This document shows, piece by piece, positions 1 to 7,068 of a stretch of 12,688 nucleotides of DNA (the first letter of the stretch is position 1; every line of letters begins with the position of its first letter). The stretch is taken from contig OMSM01000072.1 in NCBI GenBank assembly GCA_900313745.1, positions 1 through 12,688 on the forward strand, read 5' to 3'. The notes under the pieces are model-generated. The model was not told the origin of the DNA. It saw only the letters and a program-made list of their open reading frames with translations, and did no database searches. Source of the DNA: an uncultured Lachnospiraceae bacterium. Lineage in GTDB: Bacteria; Bacillota; Clostridia; Lachnospirales; Lachnospiraceae. Made by a program: the position numbers and the translations under genes.

Positions 1-1
1 C

Positions 2-361
2 TTAAAGGGCATGCTGGATGTCTTCGTGCAGAAGATCTACGGCGAGGGGACGACGACAAGGCTCCGCCCTTCCTATTTCCCCTTCACCGAGCCTTCCGTT
101 GAGGTGGACTGCAGCTGTTTTGCCTGCGGAGGAAAGGGATGCAAGCTCTGTAAGGGAACCGGCTGGATCGAAGTTCTTGGCGCCGGTGTTGTCAACCGCA
201 AGGTGCTTGAGAACTGCGGAATCGACTCAGATGAGTACAGCGGCCTCGCCTTCGGCATCGGCCTGGAGCGCACCGCAATGCTCAAGTACGGCATCAACAA
301 TATCAAGCTCCTGTTCGAGTCAGACCTGCAGGTGCTGGATCAGATCAACGATCAGGTTTAA
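2..361 (+). CDS. pheS: Phenylalanine--tRNA ligase alpha subunit, C-terminal part (5' end outside window)
   Basis: The frame is open from base 2 and encodes the last 119 residues, ending in TAA. PheS is the catalytic subunit of the cytoplasmic (alpha-beta)2 enzyme that attaches phenylalanine to tRNA-Phe with ATP. Visible marks are the entry LKGMLDVFVQKIYG, the class II segment RPSYFPFTEPSVEVD, a Firmicutes-type cysteine cluster (CFACGGKGCKLCKGTGW) and motif 3 in GLAFGIGLERTAMLKYGI, whose Arg contacts ATP. The FAFG-type alanine that sets amino-acid pocket size in this family is present (LAFG). An internal ATG at base 11 is not the real start, because homology continues upstream to the window edge. 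pheT follows after 72 bases, the usual pheST order, so the two are probably co-transcribed. The promoter and any leader, such as a T-box, lie outside the window. Confidence 0.97.
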   Translation, partial: LKGMLDVFVQKIYGEGTTTRLRPSYFPFTEPSVEVDCSCFACGGKGCKLCKGTGWIEVLGAGVVNRKVLENCGIDSDEYSGLAFGIGLERTAMLKYGINNIKLLFESDLQVLDQINDQV

Positions 362-420
362 CAGCTTTCAGAAAAGGCGGTTCCGGCGATCTGCCGGCAA
401 TGCGCGATATTGATATGGAT

Positions 421-426
421 AGGAGA
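421..426 (+). promoter_or_regulatory. Ribosome binding site fixing the pheT start
   Basis: AGGAGA lies 7 bases before the ATG at 434. The open frame runs 24 bases further upstream to a TTG at 410, but that codon has no Shine-Dalgarno sequence, and the protein from 434 begins MLAPLSWLKDYV, the normal PheT N-terminus. The rest of the 72-base pheS-pheT gap holds only a weak 5-bp hairpin (383-397) without a T-run. Confidence 0.85.
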
Positions 427-433
427 ATCGAAA

Positions 434-2854
434 ATGTTAGCACCTTTAAGCTGGCTTAAGGATTATGTAGATATCGATGTCACGCCGAAGGAACTGGAGG
501 AGAAGCTCTTCTCCTGCGGTTTTGAGGTTGAAACTCTTACCGAGCTCGGCGGGGATATCAAGGGAGTAGTGGTCGGTCTAGCAGAGGAATGCGAGCCCAT
601 TCCGGATACGCACCTTCACGTGGTGAAGGTAAATGCGGGAGAGCACGGGACCTTCCAGGTCTGCTGCGGAGCGGACAATGTCATGGCCGGAAAGAAGTAT
701 CCCCTGGCCCTTGTGGGAGCTCAGGTCATCGAGACGGCGAGGGATCATGTTACCGTCACCGGACTGATGACGATCAAAAAGGGCAAGCTTCGCGGATACG
801 AATCCGAAGGTATGCTCTGCTCGGGCACCGAGCTGGGACTCACCGAGGATCTTTACCCCGGTGCGGGATACAACGGACTTCTAGTGCTTCCGGACGATGC
901 AGTACCGGGAGAAGATGTGAAGCCGCTTGTCGGACTTGACGACTGGATCTATGACATCTCCATCACCGCGAACCGCCCCGACTGCCAGAGCATCCTCGGC
1001 ATCGCGCGGGAGATTGCCGCAGTTCTCGGAAAGGAACTGAGGATGCCGGCGACGGATTACACCGCAACGGACGTGGAGAACACAGGTTTTGACGTTACCG
1101 TTGAAGCTCCCGATCTCTGCCCGAGATATATAGGGCATTATGTCTACGATGTGAAGATAGGGGAGAGTCCCGCCTGGATGCGCCGCAGGCTCGCACTGGT
1201 CGGAAACAATTCGATATCCAATATCGTGGACATCACCAACTACATCATGAATGAGATCGGCCAGCCGATGCATGCCTTCGACAAGGATTTCCTGAGGGGA
1301 AACCGCATCAATGTCAGAAGGGCTAAGGCAGGTGAGAAGATCATCACCCTGGATGAAAAAGAATTTACCTTAAATGAGGAGAATCTGGTGATCTGCGACG
1401 GAGAGGGCCCTGTTGCCCTGGCCGGGATCATGGGCGGACTCAATTCCGAGATCCGGGAGAGCACGACCGAGGTGGTCTTCGAATCCGCAAAGTTCATGCG
1501 GGACAACATCCGCAAGAGCTCGAGAGCCCTCGGGCAGGTCTCCGATGCAAGCGCCGCATACAGCAAGGGCGTCTATGAATACACGACCGTGCTCGCGATG
1601 AACCGCGCGCTCCACCTCATTGAGGAGCTCGGCGCCGGCAAGGTCTCCGCGACGCACAAGGATGTCAACACAGGCAGCTCCCTGGAGCCCAGGCAGATCA
1701 GGTCAAGCATCCGGAAGGTAAACGGCGTGCTCGGACTGGACATCCCTGAGCAGGATATCCTGCGTATTCTGGGCAGTCTGAACATGTCTCCCGTTATTGA
1801 CGGCGATGAGCTGACGATCCAGGTTCCCGCCTACAGGGAAGATATGGAGTCCCATCAGGACATTGCCGAGGAACTGATCCGCATGTACGGCTATGATCAT
1901 CTTGAACCCACTTTCTTAAAAGAGGCACAGGTGACTTCCGGCGGAAGGAACGTACGGCAGAAAACTGAGCTCAAGCTGAAGCGCGCCCTCACGGCAATAG
2001 GAATGGACGAGTGCATGCACTACTCCTTCTTCTCGCCTTCGATGTTCGGCCTTCTTCGTATTCCGGAGGATTCTCCCTTAAGATGTGCGATCCGTCTGGT
2101 TAATCCGATCAATGAGGATCTCTCCCTGATGAGGACCACGCTGGCGCCGCAGATGATTATGGCGATCTCCCGCAATCAGAAAAAGGCGGAGCTGGAGGGA
2201 CGCCTCTTCGAGATGGCAAACCGCTTTATTCCGGAATCACTTCCGCTGACCGCGTATCCCGATGAGAGGATGACTCTCTGCGCCGGTATCTGGGGTGCGG
2301 AGGAGAGTTTCTTCTCGCTGAAGGGAGTCGCGGAGAAGGTCGCGGAGACGCTGATGATACGGTTTACCTATACGCCGGTGAAGAAGTCTTTCCTTCATCC
2401 TTACCGCGCGGCGGAGATCTCCTGCAACGGAAAGGCCGTAGGCTATCTTGGCCAGGTGACCTATGAGATCCAGAAGGATGTGGACATGAGAGTCCCCGCC
2501 TATATCATGGAAATCGACCTTGAGGCGCTGACCGGAGAGTATGGCAGGACTGCTGTTTTCACTCCTTTGTCCAGATTCCCGGAGGAGAAGAGGGATCTCG
2601 CCCTGGTGATGGGTGAGAATGTCACATGCGGCGAGGTCGAGGAGGCAATCTACGGCGCGTGCAGCAAAGTAACCGATGTGAAGCTGTTTGACGTCTACGA
2701 AGGAGCCCAGATCCTGACCGGAAAGAAGTCGATGGCGTTTACCGTCACATTCACGCCGGGAGATGAGGAATTTGGACCCGGCGCGGTTGACGGATTTGTG
2801 GACAAGATCCTGCGCAAACTCAAGTTCACCATGGGCATTGAGCTGAGGTCCTGA
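434..2854 (+). CDS. pheT: Phenylalanine--tRNA ligase beta subunit
   Basis: The product is 806 residues, a normal length for bacterial PheT. It is the non-catalytic partner of PheS and carries tRNA-binding and editing functions, including removal of Tyr mischarged on tRNA-Phe. Domains in order: N-terminal start MLAPLSWLKDYV; an OB-fold tRNA-binding domain at about residues 40-150; the B3/B4 editing domain at about 210-385, with SNIVDITNYIMNEIGQPMHA (His280 matching the conserved editing-site His) and ALAGIMGG; B5 at about 415-490, containing DIAEELIRMYGYDHL; a catalytic-like core at about 500-695; and a C-terminal anticodon-binding FDX-ACB domain at about 710-806, opening PLSRFPEEKRDLALVM. No domain is missing or interrupted. 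It sits directly behind pheS and appears to be translated from its own strong ribosome binding site. The M18 aminopeptidase follows after 65 bases. Confidence 0.97.
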   Translation: MLAPLSWLKDYVDIDVTPKELEEKLFSCGFEVETLTELGGDIKGVVVGLAEECEPIPDTHLHVVKVNAGEHGTFQVCCGADNVMAGKKYPLALVGAQVIETARDHVTVTGLMTIKKGKLRGYESEGMLCSGTELGLTEDLYPGAGYNGLLVLPDDAVPGEDVKPLVGLDDWIYDISITANRPDCQSILGIAREIAAVLGKELRMPATDYTATDVENTGFDVTVEAPDLCPRYIGHYVYDVKIGESPAWMRRRLALVGNNSISNIVDITNYIMNEIGQPMHAFDKDFLRGNRINVRRAKAGEKIITLDEKEFTLNEENLVICDGEGPVALAGIMGGLNSEIRESTTEVVFESAKFMRDNIRKSSRALGQVSDASAAYSKGVYEYTTVLAMNRALHLIEELGAGKVSATHKDVNTGSSLEPRQIRSSIRKVNGVLGLDIPEQDILRILGSLNMSPVIDGDELTIQVPAYREDMESHQDIAEELIRMYGYDHLEPTFLKEAQVTSGGRNVRQKTELKLKRALTAIGMDECMHYSFFSPSMFGLLRIPEDSPLRCAIRLVNPINEDLSLMRTTLAPQMIMAISRNQKKAELEGRLFEMANRFIPESLPLTAYPDERMTLCAGIWGAEESFFSLKGVAEKVAETLMIRFTYTPVKKSFLHPYRAAEISCNGKAVGYLGQVTYEIQKDVDMRVPAYIMEIDLEALTGEYGRTAVFTPLSRFPEEKRDLALVMGENVTCGEVEEAIYGACSKVTDVKLFDVYEGAQILTGKKSMAFTVTFTPGDEEFGPGAVDGFVDKILRKLKFTMGIELRS

Positions 2855-2865
2855 TAATGAAGCAA

Positions 2866-2895
2866 TATGCCCCGCAGCAGTTCCTGCGGGGCATA
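2866..2895 (+). repeat. 12-bp perfect hairpin between pheT and the aminopeptidase, no T-tract
   Basis: TATGCCCCGCAG (2866-2877) pairs perfectly with CTGCGGGGCATA (2884-2895) around the 6-base loop CAGTTC. The stem is as strong as an intrinsic terminator stem, but the bases after it (AGAACAGAC) contain no T-run on the + strand, and the opposite strand has none either. It sits 11 bases after the pheT stop and 10 bases before the next ribosome binding site. It could stabilise or mark a processing point in the mRNA, or be a poor terminator giving partial readthrough. The function is inferred; the structure is directly visible. Confidence 0.75.
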
Positions 2896-2905
2896 AGAAC
2901 AGACT

Positions 2906-2911
2906 GGGAGG
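2906..2911 (+). promoter_or_regulatory. Ribosome binding site fixing the aminopeptidase start
   Basis: GGGAGG is 8 bases upstream of the ATG at 2920. The frame could be opened at an ATG at 2857, but that start has no ribosome binding site, would translate through the 12-bp hairpin, and would add 21 residues not expected in the family. Confidence 0.85.
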
Positions 2912-2919
2912 CATCGGAT

Positions 2920-4353
2920 ATGGACAGAACAAATGTATGGAACACTTATGACGCGAAGATGGCGGAGGCCTGCGGGGAATTCTCGGACGCATACCGCAGC
3001 TTCCTCAGTGACTGCAAAACTGAGCGCGAGTGCGTTGACTTTGCGGTGAACGCTGCCGAAAACGCCGGATTTGTTGAGCTGAACCGCGCGATCCAGGAGA
3101 AGAGGCAGTTAAAGCCGGGCGACAAGGTTTACTTCGTGTGGATGAATAAATCCATTGCCCTTTTCACCATAGGTGAAGAGCCCATGGAGAACGGGCTTAA
3201 TATTCTCGGGGCGCATATTGACTCTCCCAGAATGGATATCAAGCAGAACCCTCTCTATGAGTCGGACGGCTTCGCGCTTCTGGACACGCACTATTACGGC
3301 GGAATCAAGAAATACCAGTACGTCGCCCTTCCTCTTGCGATCCACGGGGTAGTTGTGAAGAAGGACGGGGAGACCGTCGTATTAAATGTCGGAGAGGACG
3401 AGAACGATCCGGTCTTCTTCGTCTCGGATCTCCTCATCCACCTCTCCGCGGAGCAGCTGGAGAAGAAGGCCTCCAAGGTCATCGAGGGCGAGGCGCTCGA
3501 TGTGATCGTCGGGAGCAGGCCGCTCGTTATCGACAATAAAACCAAAGCCGGCTCAAAAGGAAAGAAAACTCCGGACAAGGAAGCGGTAAAGAAGGCGCTT
3601 CTTGATCTGATCAGGGATAAGTACGGATTTGACGAGGAGGACTTTGAGTCGGCGGAGCTTGAGGTGGTTCCTGCGGGCCGCGCAAGAGATGCCGGATTCG
3701 ACCGCAGCATGATTCTGGGGTACGGGCATGACGACAGGGTCTGCGCATATCCTTCGCTCATGGCCATCCTGGATACCGTGAATGTCAGCCGCACGGCAGT
3801 ATGCCTTCTTGTGGACAAGGAGGAGATCGGCAGCGTCGGCGCAACCGGAATGCAGTCCAGGTTCTTCGAGAATGCGCTTGCCGAGATCATGAATCTCGCC
3901 GGGCAGTACTCCGAGCTGGCTCTGAGGAGATGCCTCGCCAACAGCTGCATGCTCTCCTCGGATGTCTCCGCCGGTTTCGATCCTTCCTATGCCTCGGTCT
4001 TCGAGAAGAAGAACGCAGCGTTTCTCGGCTGCGGAATGGTTTTCAACAAGTTCACCGGTTCCCGCGGAAAGTCCGGATCCAACGATGCGAATGCGGAGTA
4101 TATCGCCCACTTAAGACATCTGTTTGACGAGGCCGGCGTGTGCACGCAGACCGCCGAGCTGGGCAAGGTAGACGTCGGCGGGGGCGGAACGATTGCCTAT
4201 ATTCTTGCCCTTTACGGCATGAATGTGATCGACAGCGGCATCGCCGTGCTGAACATGCACGCGCCCTTCGAAGCTATCAGCAAGGCGGATCTTTATGAAA
4301 CCTACAGAGGTTATAAGGCGTTCCTCACCGGCGCCTGCCTCGTGAACCAGTAA
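2920..4353 (+). CDS. apeA: M18-family zinc aminopeptidase
   Basis: The 477-residue product belongs to the M18 (aminopeptidase I) family of cytosolic, dinuclear-zinc aminopeptidases that trim N-terminal residues from peptides; the family often prefers acidic or neutral residues. Metal-ligand and active-site motifs are all present: GAHIDSPRMD (His99, Asp101), GHDDRVCAYPS (Asp271/272), DKEEIGSVGATGM (Glu301/302), SSDVSAGFDPSY (Asp348) and LNMHAPFEAISKADLYETY (His447). The segment DTHYYGGIKKYQYVALPLA (122-140) and the length fit the clostridial type-1 group usually named ApeA, so the symbol is by family resemblance. A lysine-rich stretch at about 206-226 is probably a surface insert. There is no signal peptide or membrane segment. 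It is separated from pheT by 65 bases holding a hairpin and probably shares the pheST transcript, since no promoter is obvious in the gap. A strong terminator follows. Confidence 0.93.
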   Translation: MDRTNVWNTYDAKMAEACGEFSDAYRSFLSDCKTERECVDFAVNAAENAGFVELNRAIQEKRQLKPGDKVYFVWMNKSIALFTIGEEPMENGLNILGAHIDSPRMDIKQNPLYESDGFALLDTHYYGGIKKYQYVALPLAIHGVVVKKDGETVVLNVGEDENDPVFFVSDLLIHLSAEQLEKKASKVIEGEALDVIVGSRPLVIDNKTKAGSKGKKTPDKEAVKKALLDLIRDKYGFDEEDFESAELEVVPAGRARDAGFDRSMILGYGHDDRVCAYPSLMAILDTVNVSRTAVCLLVDKEEIGSVGATGMQSRFFENALAEIMNLAGQYSELALRRCLANSCMLSSDVSAGFDPSYASVFEKKNAAFLGCGMVFNKFTGSRGKSGSNDANAEYIAHLRHLFDEAGVCTQTAELGKVDVGGGGTIAYILALYGMNVIDSGIAVLNMHAPFEAISKADLYETYRGYKAFLTGACLVNQ

Positions 4354-4365
4354 TTAAGCTTTCCT

Positions 4366-4406
4366 CTGCGGTCTGCGTCCGGAAAGGGTGCGGACCGCGG
4401 TTTTTT
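4366..4406 (+). terminator. Rho-independent terminator after the pheST-aminopeptidase unit
   Basis: The 5' arm CTGCGGTCTGCGTCC (4366-4380) pairs with GGGTGCGGACCGCGG (4386-4400) over 15 positions, some of them G-T wobbles, around a GGAAA loop, and is followed at once by six T (4401-4406). It begins 13 bases after the aminopeptidase stop. Only 7 bases separate its last T from the queA ATG. Confidence 0.9.
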
Positions 4407-4413
4407 CATAACT

Positions 4414-5454
4414 ATGTCAGAAATCGGATACAGTACAGCAGATTATTATTATGACCTCCCTCAGGAGCTGATCGCCCAGGATCCCCTGGAAGACCGCTCC
4501 TCCTCGAGGCTTATGCTGCTTGACAGGACAACGGGGAGAACAGAGCACAGGCACTTTAGGGAGATCGCGGATTTCCTGAAGCCCGGTGACACGCTTGTTC
4601 TCAACAATACCAGGGTTATTCCCGCGAGGCTTCTCGGCGAGCGTGAGGGCACCGGCGGCGCTGTGGAAATCCTGCTTCTTAAGCGCACAGGCGCCGACGA
4701 GTGGGAGACACTGGTCCGCCCCGGGAAAAAACTTAAGCCCGGCGCGAGGGCAAGTTTTGGCGGCGGCCTGCTTCGGGCGGAAATCCTGGACGTTGTTGAG
4801 GACGGAAACCGTATTGTGCGCTTTGAGTACGATGGGATTTTCGAGGAGATACTGGACCGCCTTGGGGAGATGCCGCTGCCGCCCTATATTACGCACAAGC
4901 TCAAGGACAAGGACCGCTACCAGACTGTCTATGCAAGATTTGACGGCTCTGCTGCCGCGCCGACGGCCGGCCTGCACTTTACTCCGGAGCTTCTTTCCCG
5001 TATTGAGGAGAAGGGGGTAAAACTGGTGTATGTCACTCTGCACGTCGGGCTTGGTACGTTCCGTCCCGTGAAGGTCGACGATGTGCGCAGCCACGTGATG
5101 CACACGGAGTGGTACCAGGTCACGGAGGATGCCGCGCGGAGCATAAACGAGGCGAAGGCGGCGGGACACCGGGTGATCTGTGTGGGAACGACCAGCTGCC
5201 GCACGGTGGAAAGCGCTTCGGACGAAAACGGAACGGTCCGTGCGGGCGCGGGCGAGACATCGATTTTCATTTATCCCGGATACCGGTTCAGGGTCATGGA
5301 CGGCCTCATCACCAATTTCCATCTTCCGGAATCCACGCTGATCATGCTGGTGAGCGCATTCGCCGGGAGGGAGCATGTTCTGGAGGCCTATAAGGAGGCC
5401 GTCGGAGAACGCTACCGCTTTTTCAGCTTCGGAGATGCGATGTTCATATCGTAA
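4414..5454 (+). CDS. queA: S-adenosylmethionine:tRNA ribosyltransferase-isomerase
   Basis: The 346-residue product is QueA, which transfers and isomerises the ribosyl part of S-adenosylmethionine onto 7-aminomethyl-7-deazaguanine in the anticodon wobble position, giving epoxyqueuosine in tRNAs for Asp, Asn, His and Tyr. Family blocks are intact: DLPQELIAQDPLEDRSSSRL (14-33), LVLNNTRVIPARL (61-73), PLPPYI (154-159), YARFDGSAAAPTAGLHFT (173-190), TLHVGLGTFRPV (208-219), GTTSCRTVES (258-267) and DGLITNFHLPESTLIMLVSA (296-315). The start is forced: the conserved N-terminal block begins at about residue 11, and the only upstream ATG/GTG/TTG is 4414. There is no Shine-Dalgarno sequence before it, because the upstream bases are the preceding terminator and its T-run; no preQ1 riboswitch is visible either. 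aroA converges on it with 13 bases between the stop codons. Confidence 0.95.
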   Translation: MSEIGYSTADYYYDLPQELIAQDPLEDRSSSRLMLLDRTTGRTEHRHFREIADFLKPGDTLVLNNTRVIPARLLGEREGTGGAVEILLLKRTGADEWETLVRPGKKLKPGARASFGGGLLRAEILDVVEDGNRIVRFEYDGIFEEILDRLGEMPLPPYITHKLKDKDRYQTVYARFDGSAAAPTAGLHFTPELLSRIEEKGVKLVYVTLHVGLGTFRPVKVDDVRSHVMHTEWYQVTEDAARSINEAKAAGHRVICVGTTSCRTVESASDENGTVRAGAGETSIFIYPGYRFRVMDGLITNFHLPESTLIMLVSAFAGREHVLEAYKEAVGERYRFFSFGDAMFIS

Positions 5455-5467
5455 TTCCGGCGGCGCT

Positions 5468-6835
5468 TCACGGATTACCCGGAATAAGGCTCTCCAGGTC
5501 CCGGAAGAAATCCGGGTAACTGATCCGGACGCAGGTCTCGTCGTCCAGGACGGTCTCCCCTTCGGCGGCAAGCGAGGCCACGGCAAAACTCATGGCGATC
5601 CGGTGGTCACTCCTGCAGCGGATCGAAGCACCTCTCAGAGAAGACCGCCCTCCTTTGCCGTTAATGACAAAGCCGTCATCCGTCGCCTCGATATCCGCGC
5701 CCATAGCACTAAGTCCTTCAGTCACGGCCGAAATCCGGTCAGATTCCTTCACTCTTAATTCCGCAGCGTCGCGGATGACTGTTTTTCCCTCCGCTGCGGA
5801 TGCGGCCACAGCCAGCACCGGGAGCTCGTCGATCATCGCCGGGATAAGACCACCGCCGATTTCCGCTCCGGTAAGATGCGAATACCGGATGCGCAGATCG
5901 GCGGAAGGTTCTCCGGCAGAGGAGGAAAGGAAATCCGGATCTTCCCCGGCGGAAGGAGCTTTTTCCGGTCCTTCGGGGAGAAGCTCTATGTCCGCCCCCA
6001 TCAGGCGGAGCGCCCGTATGAAGGCGTCTCTGGTAGGGTTAATCCCCACATTCTTAAGAACGATGTCCGAATCAGGAACCATAAGTGCGGCAGCAATGAA
6101 ATACGCCGCGGAGGAAATATCTCCCGGAACAGCAACCGGCACCGGGGAAAGCCTGCTGCACGGATTTACCGTGATGTGGTACCCGTCGTCCATGCGCACC
6201 GTCGTAATATCGGCGCCGAAGGCGCGGAGCATGCGCTCCGTATGATCCCTTGAGAGAACAGGTTCGATTACCGTGACGGGGGAGTCGGCATAGAGACCGG
6301 CCAGAAGAATACAGGATTTGACCTGAGCGGACGCGACGGGAGAGCGGTAAGTGATGCCGTGCAGCTGGGCACCGTGAATCATAAGAGGCGCACAGTTGTT
6401 GTCGTCTATGCTTGTCACGGAGGCACCCATTCTGGTCAGGGGATCTATTATTCTCTTCATCGGGCGGCTGTTCACGGAACGGTCGCCGGTCAGCACGGAG
6501 CCAAAACTCTGCGCTGACAGGATGCCGGCCATGATCCGGGTCGTCGTCCCGCTGTTGCCTGTATAGAGGATCGCGGGATCCGCTTCCGGCTTCAAACCTC
6601 TTAATCCCTGTCCGTGTACCGTAAGATAACCGGCGCCGGATGTGCTGATTTCTGTGCCCAGACTCCGGAAACAGCCGATAGTGGAGAGGCAGTCCGCACT
6701 CTCCAGAAAACCGGAAATGACGGTGTCGCCGTCGGCAAGGGATCCGAGCATAACCGCACGGTGGGAGACAGATTTATCTCCGGGTACGGAGAGGACGCCT
6801 CTTAAAGGTCCGGGGGATGGAATCAGTTTCAGCAT
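5468..6835 (-). CDS. aroA: 3-phosphoshikimate 1-carboxyvinyltransferase (EPSP synthase)
   Basis: The 455-residue product joins phosphoenolpyruvate to shikimate-3-phosphate, the sixth step of the shikimate pathway to chorismate. Motifs: VPGDKSVSHR (17-26, catalytic Lys21), YTGNSGTTTRIM (91-102, PEP loop, with glycine kept at the position whose change gives glyphosate tolerance), SAQVKSCILLAG (169-180), RDHTERML (196-203), PGDISSAAYFIAAA (237-250), IDELPVLAV (335-343, catalytic Asp336), ELRVKESDRI (359-368, Glu364) and SDHRIAMSFAVAS (409-421). The start at 6835 is chosen over ATG 6841 because AAAGGAG (6850-6844) is 8 bases from the former and only 2 from the latter. The stretch at about residues 286-316, rich in Pro, Ala, Gly and Ser, looks like an insertion in the loop before the conserved GAEIGG block, making the protein longer than the usual 425-435. 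No other shikimate genes adjoin it. Confidence 0.96.
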   Translation of the reverse strand: MLKLIPSPGPLRGVLSVPGDKSVSHRAVMLGSLADGDTVISGFLESADCLSTIGCFRSLGTEISTSGAGYLTVHGQGLRGLKPEADPAILYTGNSGTTTRIMAGILSAQSFGSVLTGDRSVNSRPMKRIIDPLTRMGASVTSIDDNNCAPLMIHGAQLHGITYRSPVASAQVKSCILLAGLYADSPVTVIEPVLSRDHTERMLRAFGADITTVRMDDGYHITVNPCSRLSPVPVAVPGDISSAAYFIAAALMVPDSDIVLKNVGINPTRDAFIRALRLMGADIELLPEGPEKAPSAGEDPDFLSSSAGEPSADLRIRYSHLTGAEIGGGLIPAMIDELPVLAVAASAAEGKTVIRDAAELRVKESDRISAVTEGLSAMGADIEATDDGFVINGKGGRSSLRGASIRCRSDHRIAMSFAVASLAAEGETVLDDETCVRISYPDFFRDLESLIPGNP

Positions 6836-6843
6836 AATCATCG

Positions 6844-6850
6844 CTCCTTT
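6844..6850 (-). promoter_or_regulatory. Ribosome binding site deciding the aroA start
   Basis: On the - strand AAAGGAG precedes ATG-ATT-ATG. Spacing to the second ATG (6835) is 8 bases, which is ideal; spacing to the first (6841) is 2 bases, too short. The product therefore begins MLKLIPSPG. Confidence 0.8.
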
Positions 6851-6870
6851 ACTTGCGGAGATACATCGTT

Positions 6871-6899
6871 TATATAGCACGTTAAAGCGTCAGAGTCAA
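6871..6899 (-). promoter_or_regulatory. Sigma-A-type promoter for aroA
   Basis: Read on the - strand: -35 TTGACT (6899-6894), a 17-base spacer, then -10 TATATA (6876-6871). Transcription should begin near 6864, giving a leader of about 28 bases, just long enough for the ribosome binding site. No room is left for a riboswitch or attenuator. Confidence 0.8.
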
Positions 6900-6902
6900 A
6901 CG

Positions 6903-6932
6903 GCGGCCTTCCAACGGCGGAAGGCAGGCCGC
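6903..6932. repeat. GC-rich hairpin in the aroA / EF-G-like divergent region
   Basis: GCGGCC (6903-6908) can pair with GGCCGC (6927-6932) and TTCC (6909-6912) with GGAA (6919-6922), leaving GGCA as a bulge. An alternative pairing joins GCCTTCC (6906-6912) to GGAAGGC (6919-6925). It sits just upstream of the aroA -35 box and upstream of the candidate promoter for the rightward gene, so it lies outside both predicted transcripts. It may be a protein-binding dyad or the remnant of a terminator. The rest of the 233-base gap (6836-7068) holds the two promoters and a small dyad. Confidence 0.55.
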
Positions 6933-6956
6933 TACTGTGCAAAATGTATATTTGTC

Positions 6957-6985
6957 TTGTATTGAACCTGCCTTTTTAGTAGAAT
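6957..6985 (+). promoter_or_regulatory. Candidate promoter for the EF-G-like gene
   Basis: TTGTAT (6957-6962), a 17-base spacer and TAGAAT (6980-6985). The -10 box is good (one mismatch) and the -35 is weak. Transcription would start near 6992, leaving a leader of about 77 bases. TTGAAC (6962-6967) with TGTATT (6985-6990) at the same spacing is a poorer alternative. Confidence 0.5.
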
Positions 6986-7002
6986 GTATTTACGCGTTTT
7001 TG

Positions 7003-7022
7003 GCAATTTGTTCAAATAGTGC
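7003..7022 (+). promoter_or_regulatory. Small dyad in the leader of the EF-G-like gene
   Basis: ATTTG (7006-7010) and CAAAT (7013-7017) form a perfect inverted repeat across TT, flanked by GCA (7003-7005) and TGC (7020-7022) with slight asymmetry. Its place about 10-30 bases after the predicted start of transcription would suit an operator, but such short AT-rich dyads also arise by chance. No regulator is identified. Confidence 0.3.
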
Positions 7023-7068
7023 ATGAGGATGACCAAAAACTGAAAAAGTACTGGAGGATAACAGCGTC

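Noticed and set aside
383..397. Hairpin in the pheS-pheT gap as a terminator or attenuator
   Set aside because: Only 5 bp with a 5-base loop and no T-run; too weak to support a regulatory call.
2237..2992. 251-residue antisense frame over the pheT end and the aminopeptidase start
   Set aside because: It crosses the 12-bp hairpin and two confident genes; composition is shadow-like and no promoter or ribosome binding site is evident.
3294..4110. Two overlapping antisense frames (3294-3950 and 3553-4110) inside the aminopeptidase gene
   Set aside because: They overlap each other and the confident M18 gene, with low-complexity Ser/Thr/Pro runs typical of noise.
4354..4413. preQ1 riboswitch before queA
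   Set aside because: The 60-base gap is occupied by the terminator stem and T-run; no H-type pseudoknot arrangement with an A-rich tail and ribosome binding site is visible.
4351..4416. Stop-codon readthrough fusing the aminopeptidase to QueA
   Set aside because: The frames are in phase with one TAA between them, but a strong terminator intervenes and both proteins have complete normal ends, so a fusion is not needed or supported.
4417..5586. 389-residue open frame antisense to queA
   Set aside because: It lies fully opposite the well-supported queA and the end of aroA, shows no recognisable motif or ribosome binding site, and reads as a codon-bias shadow (rich in Arg, Pro, Val, His).
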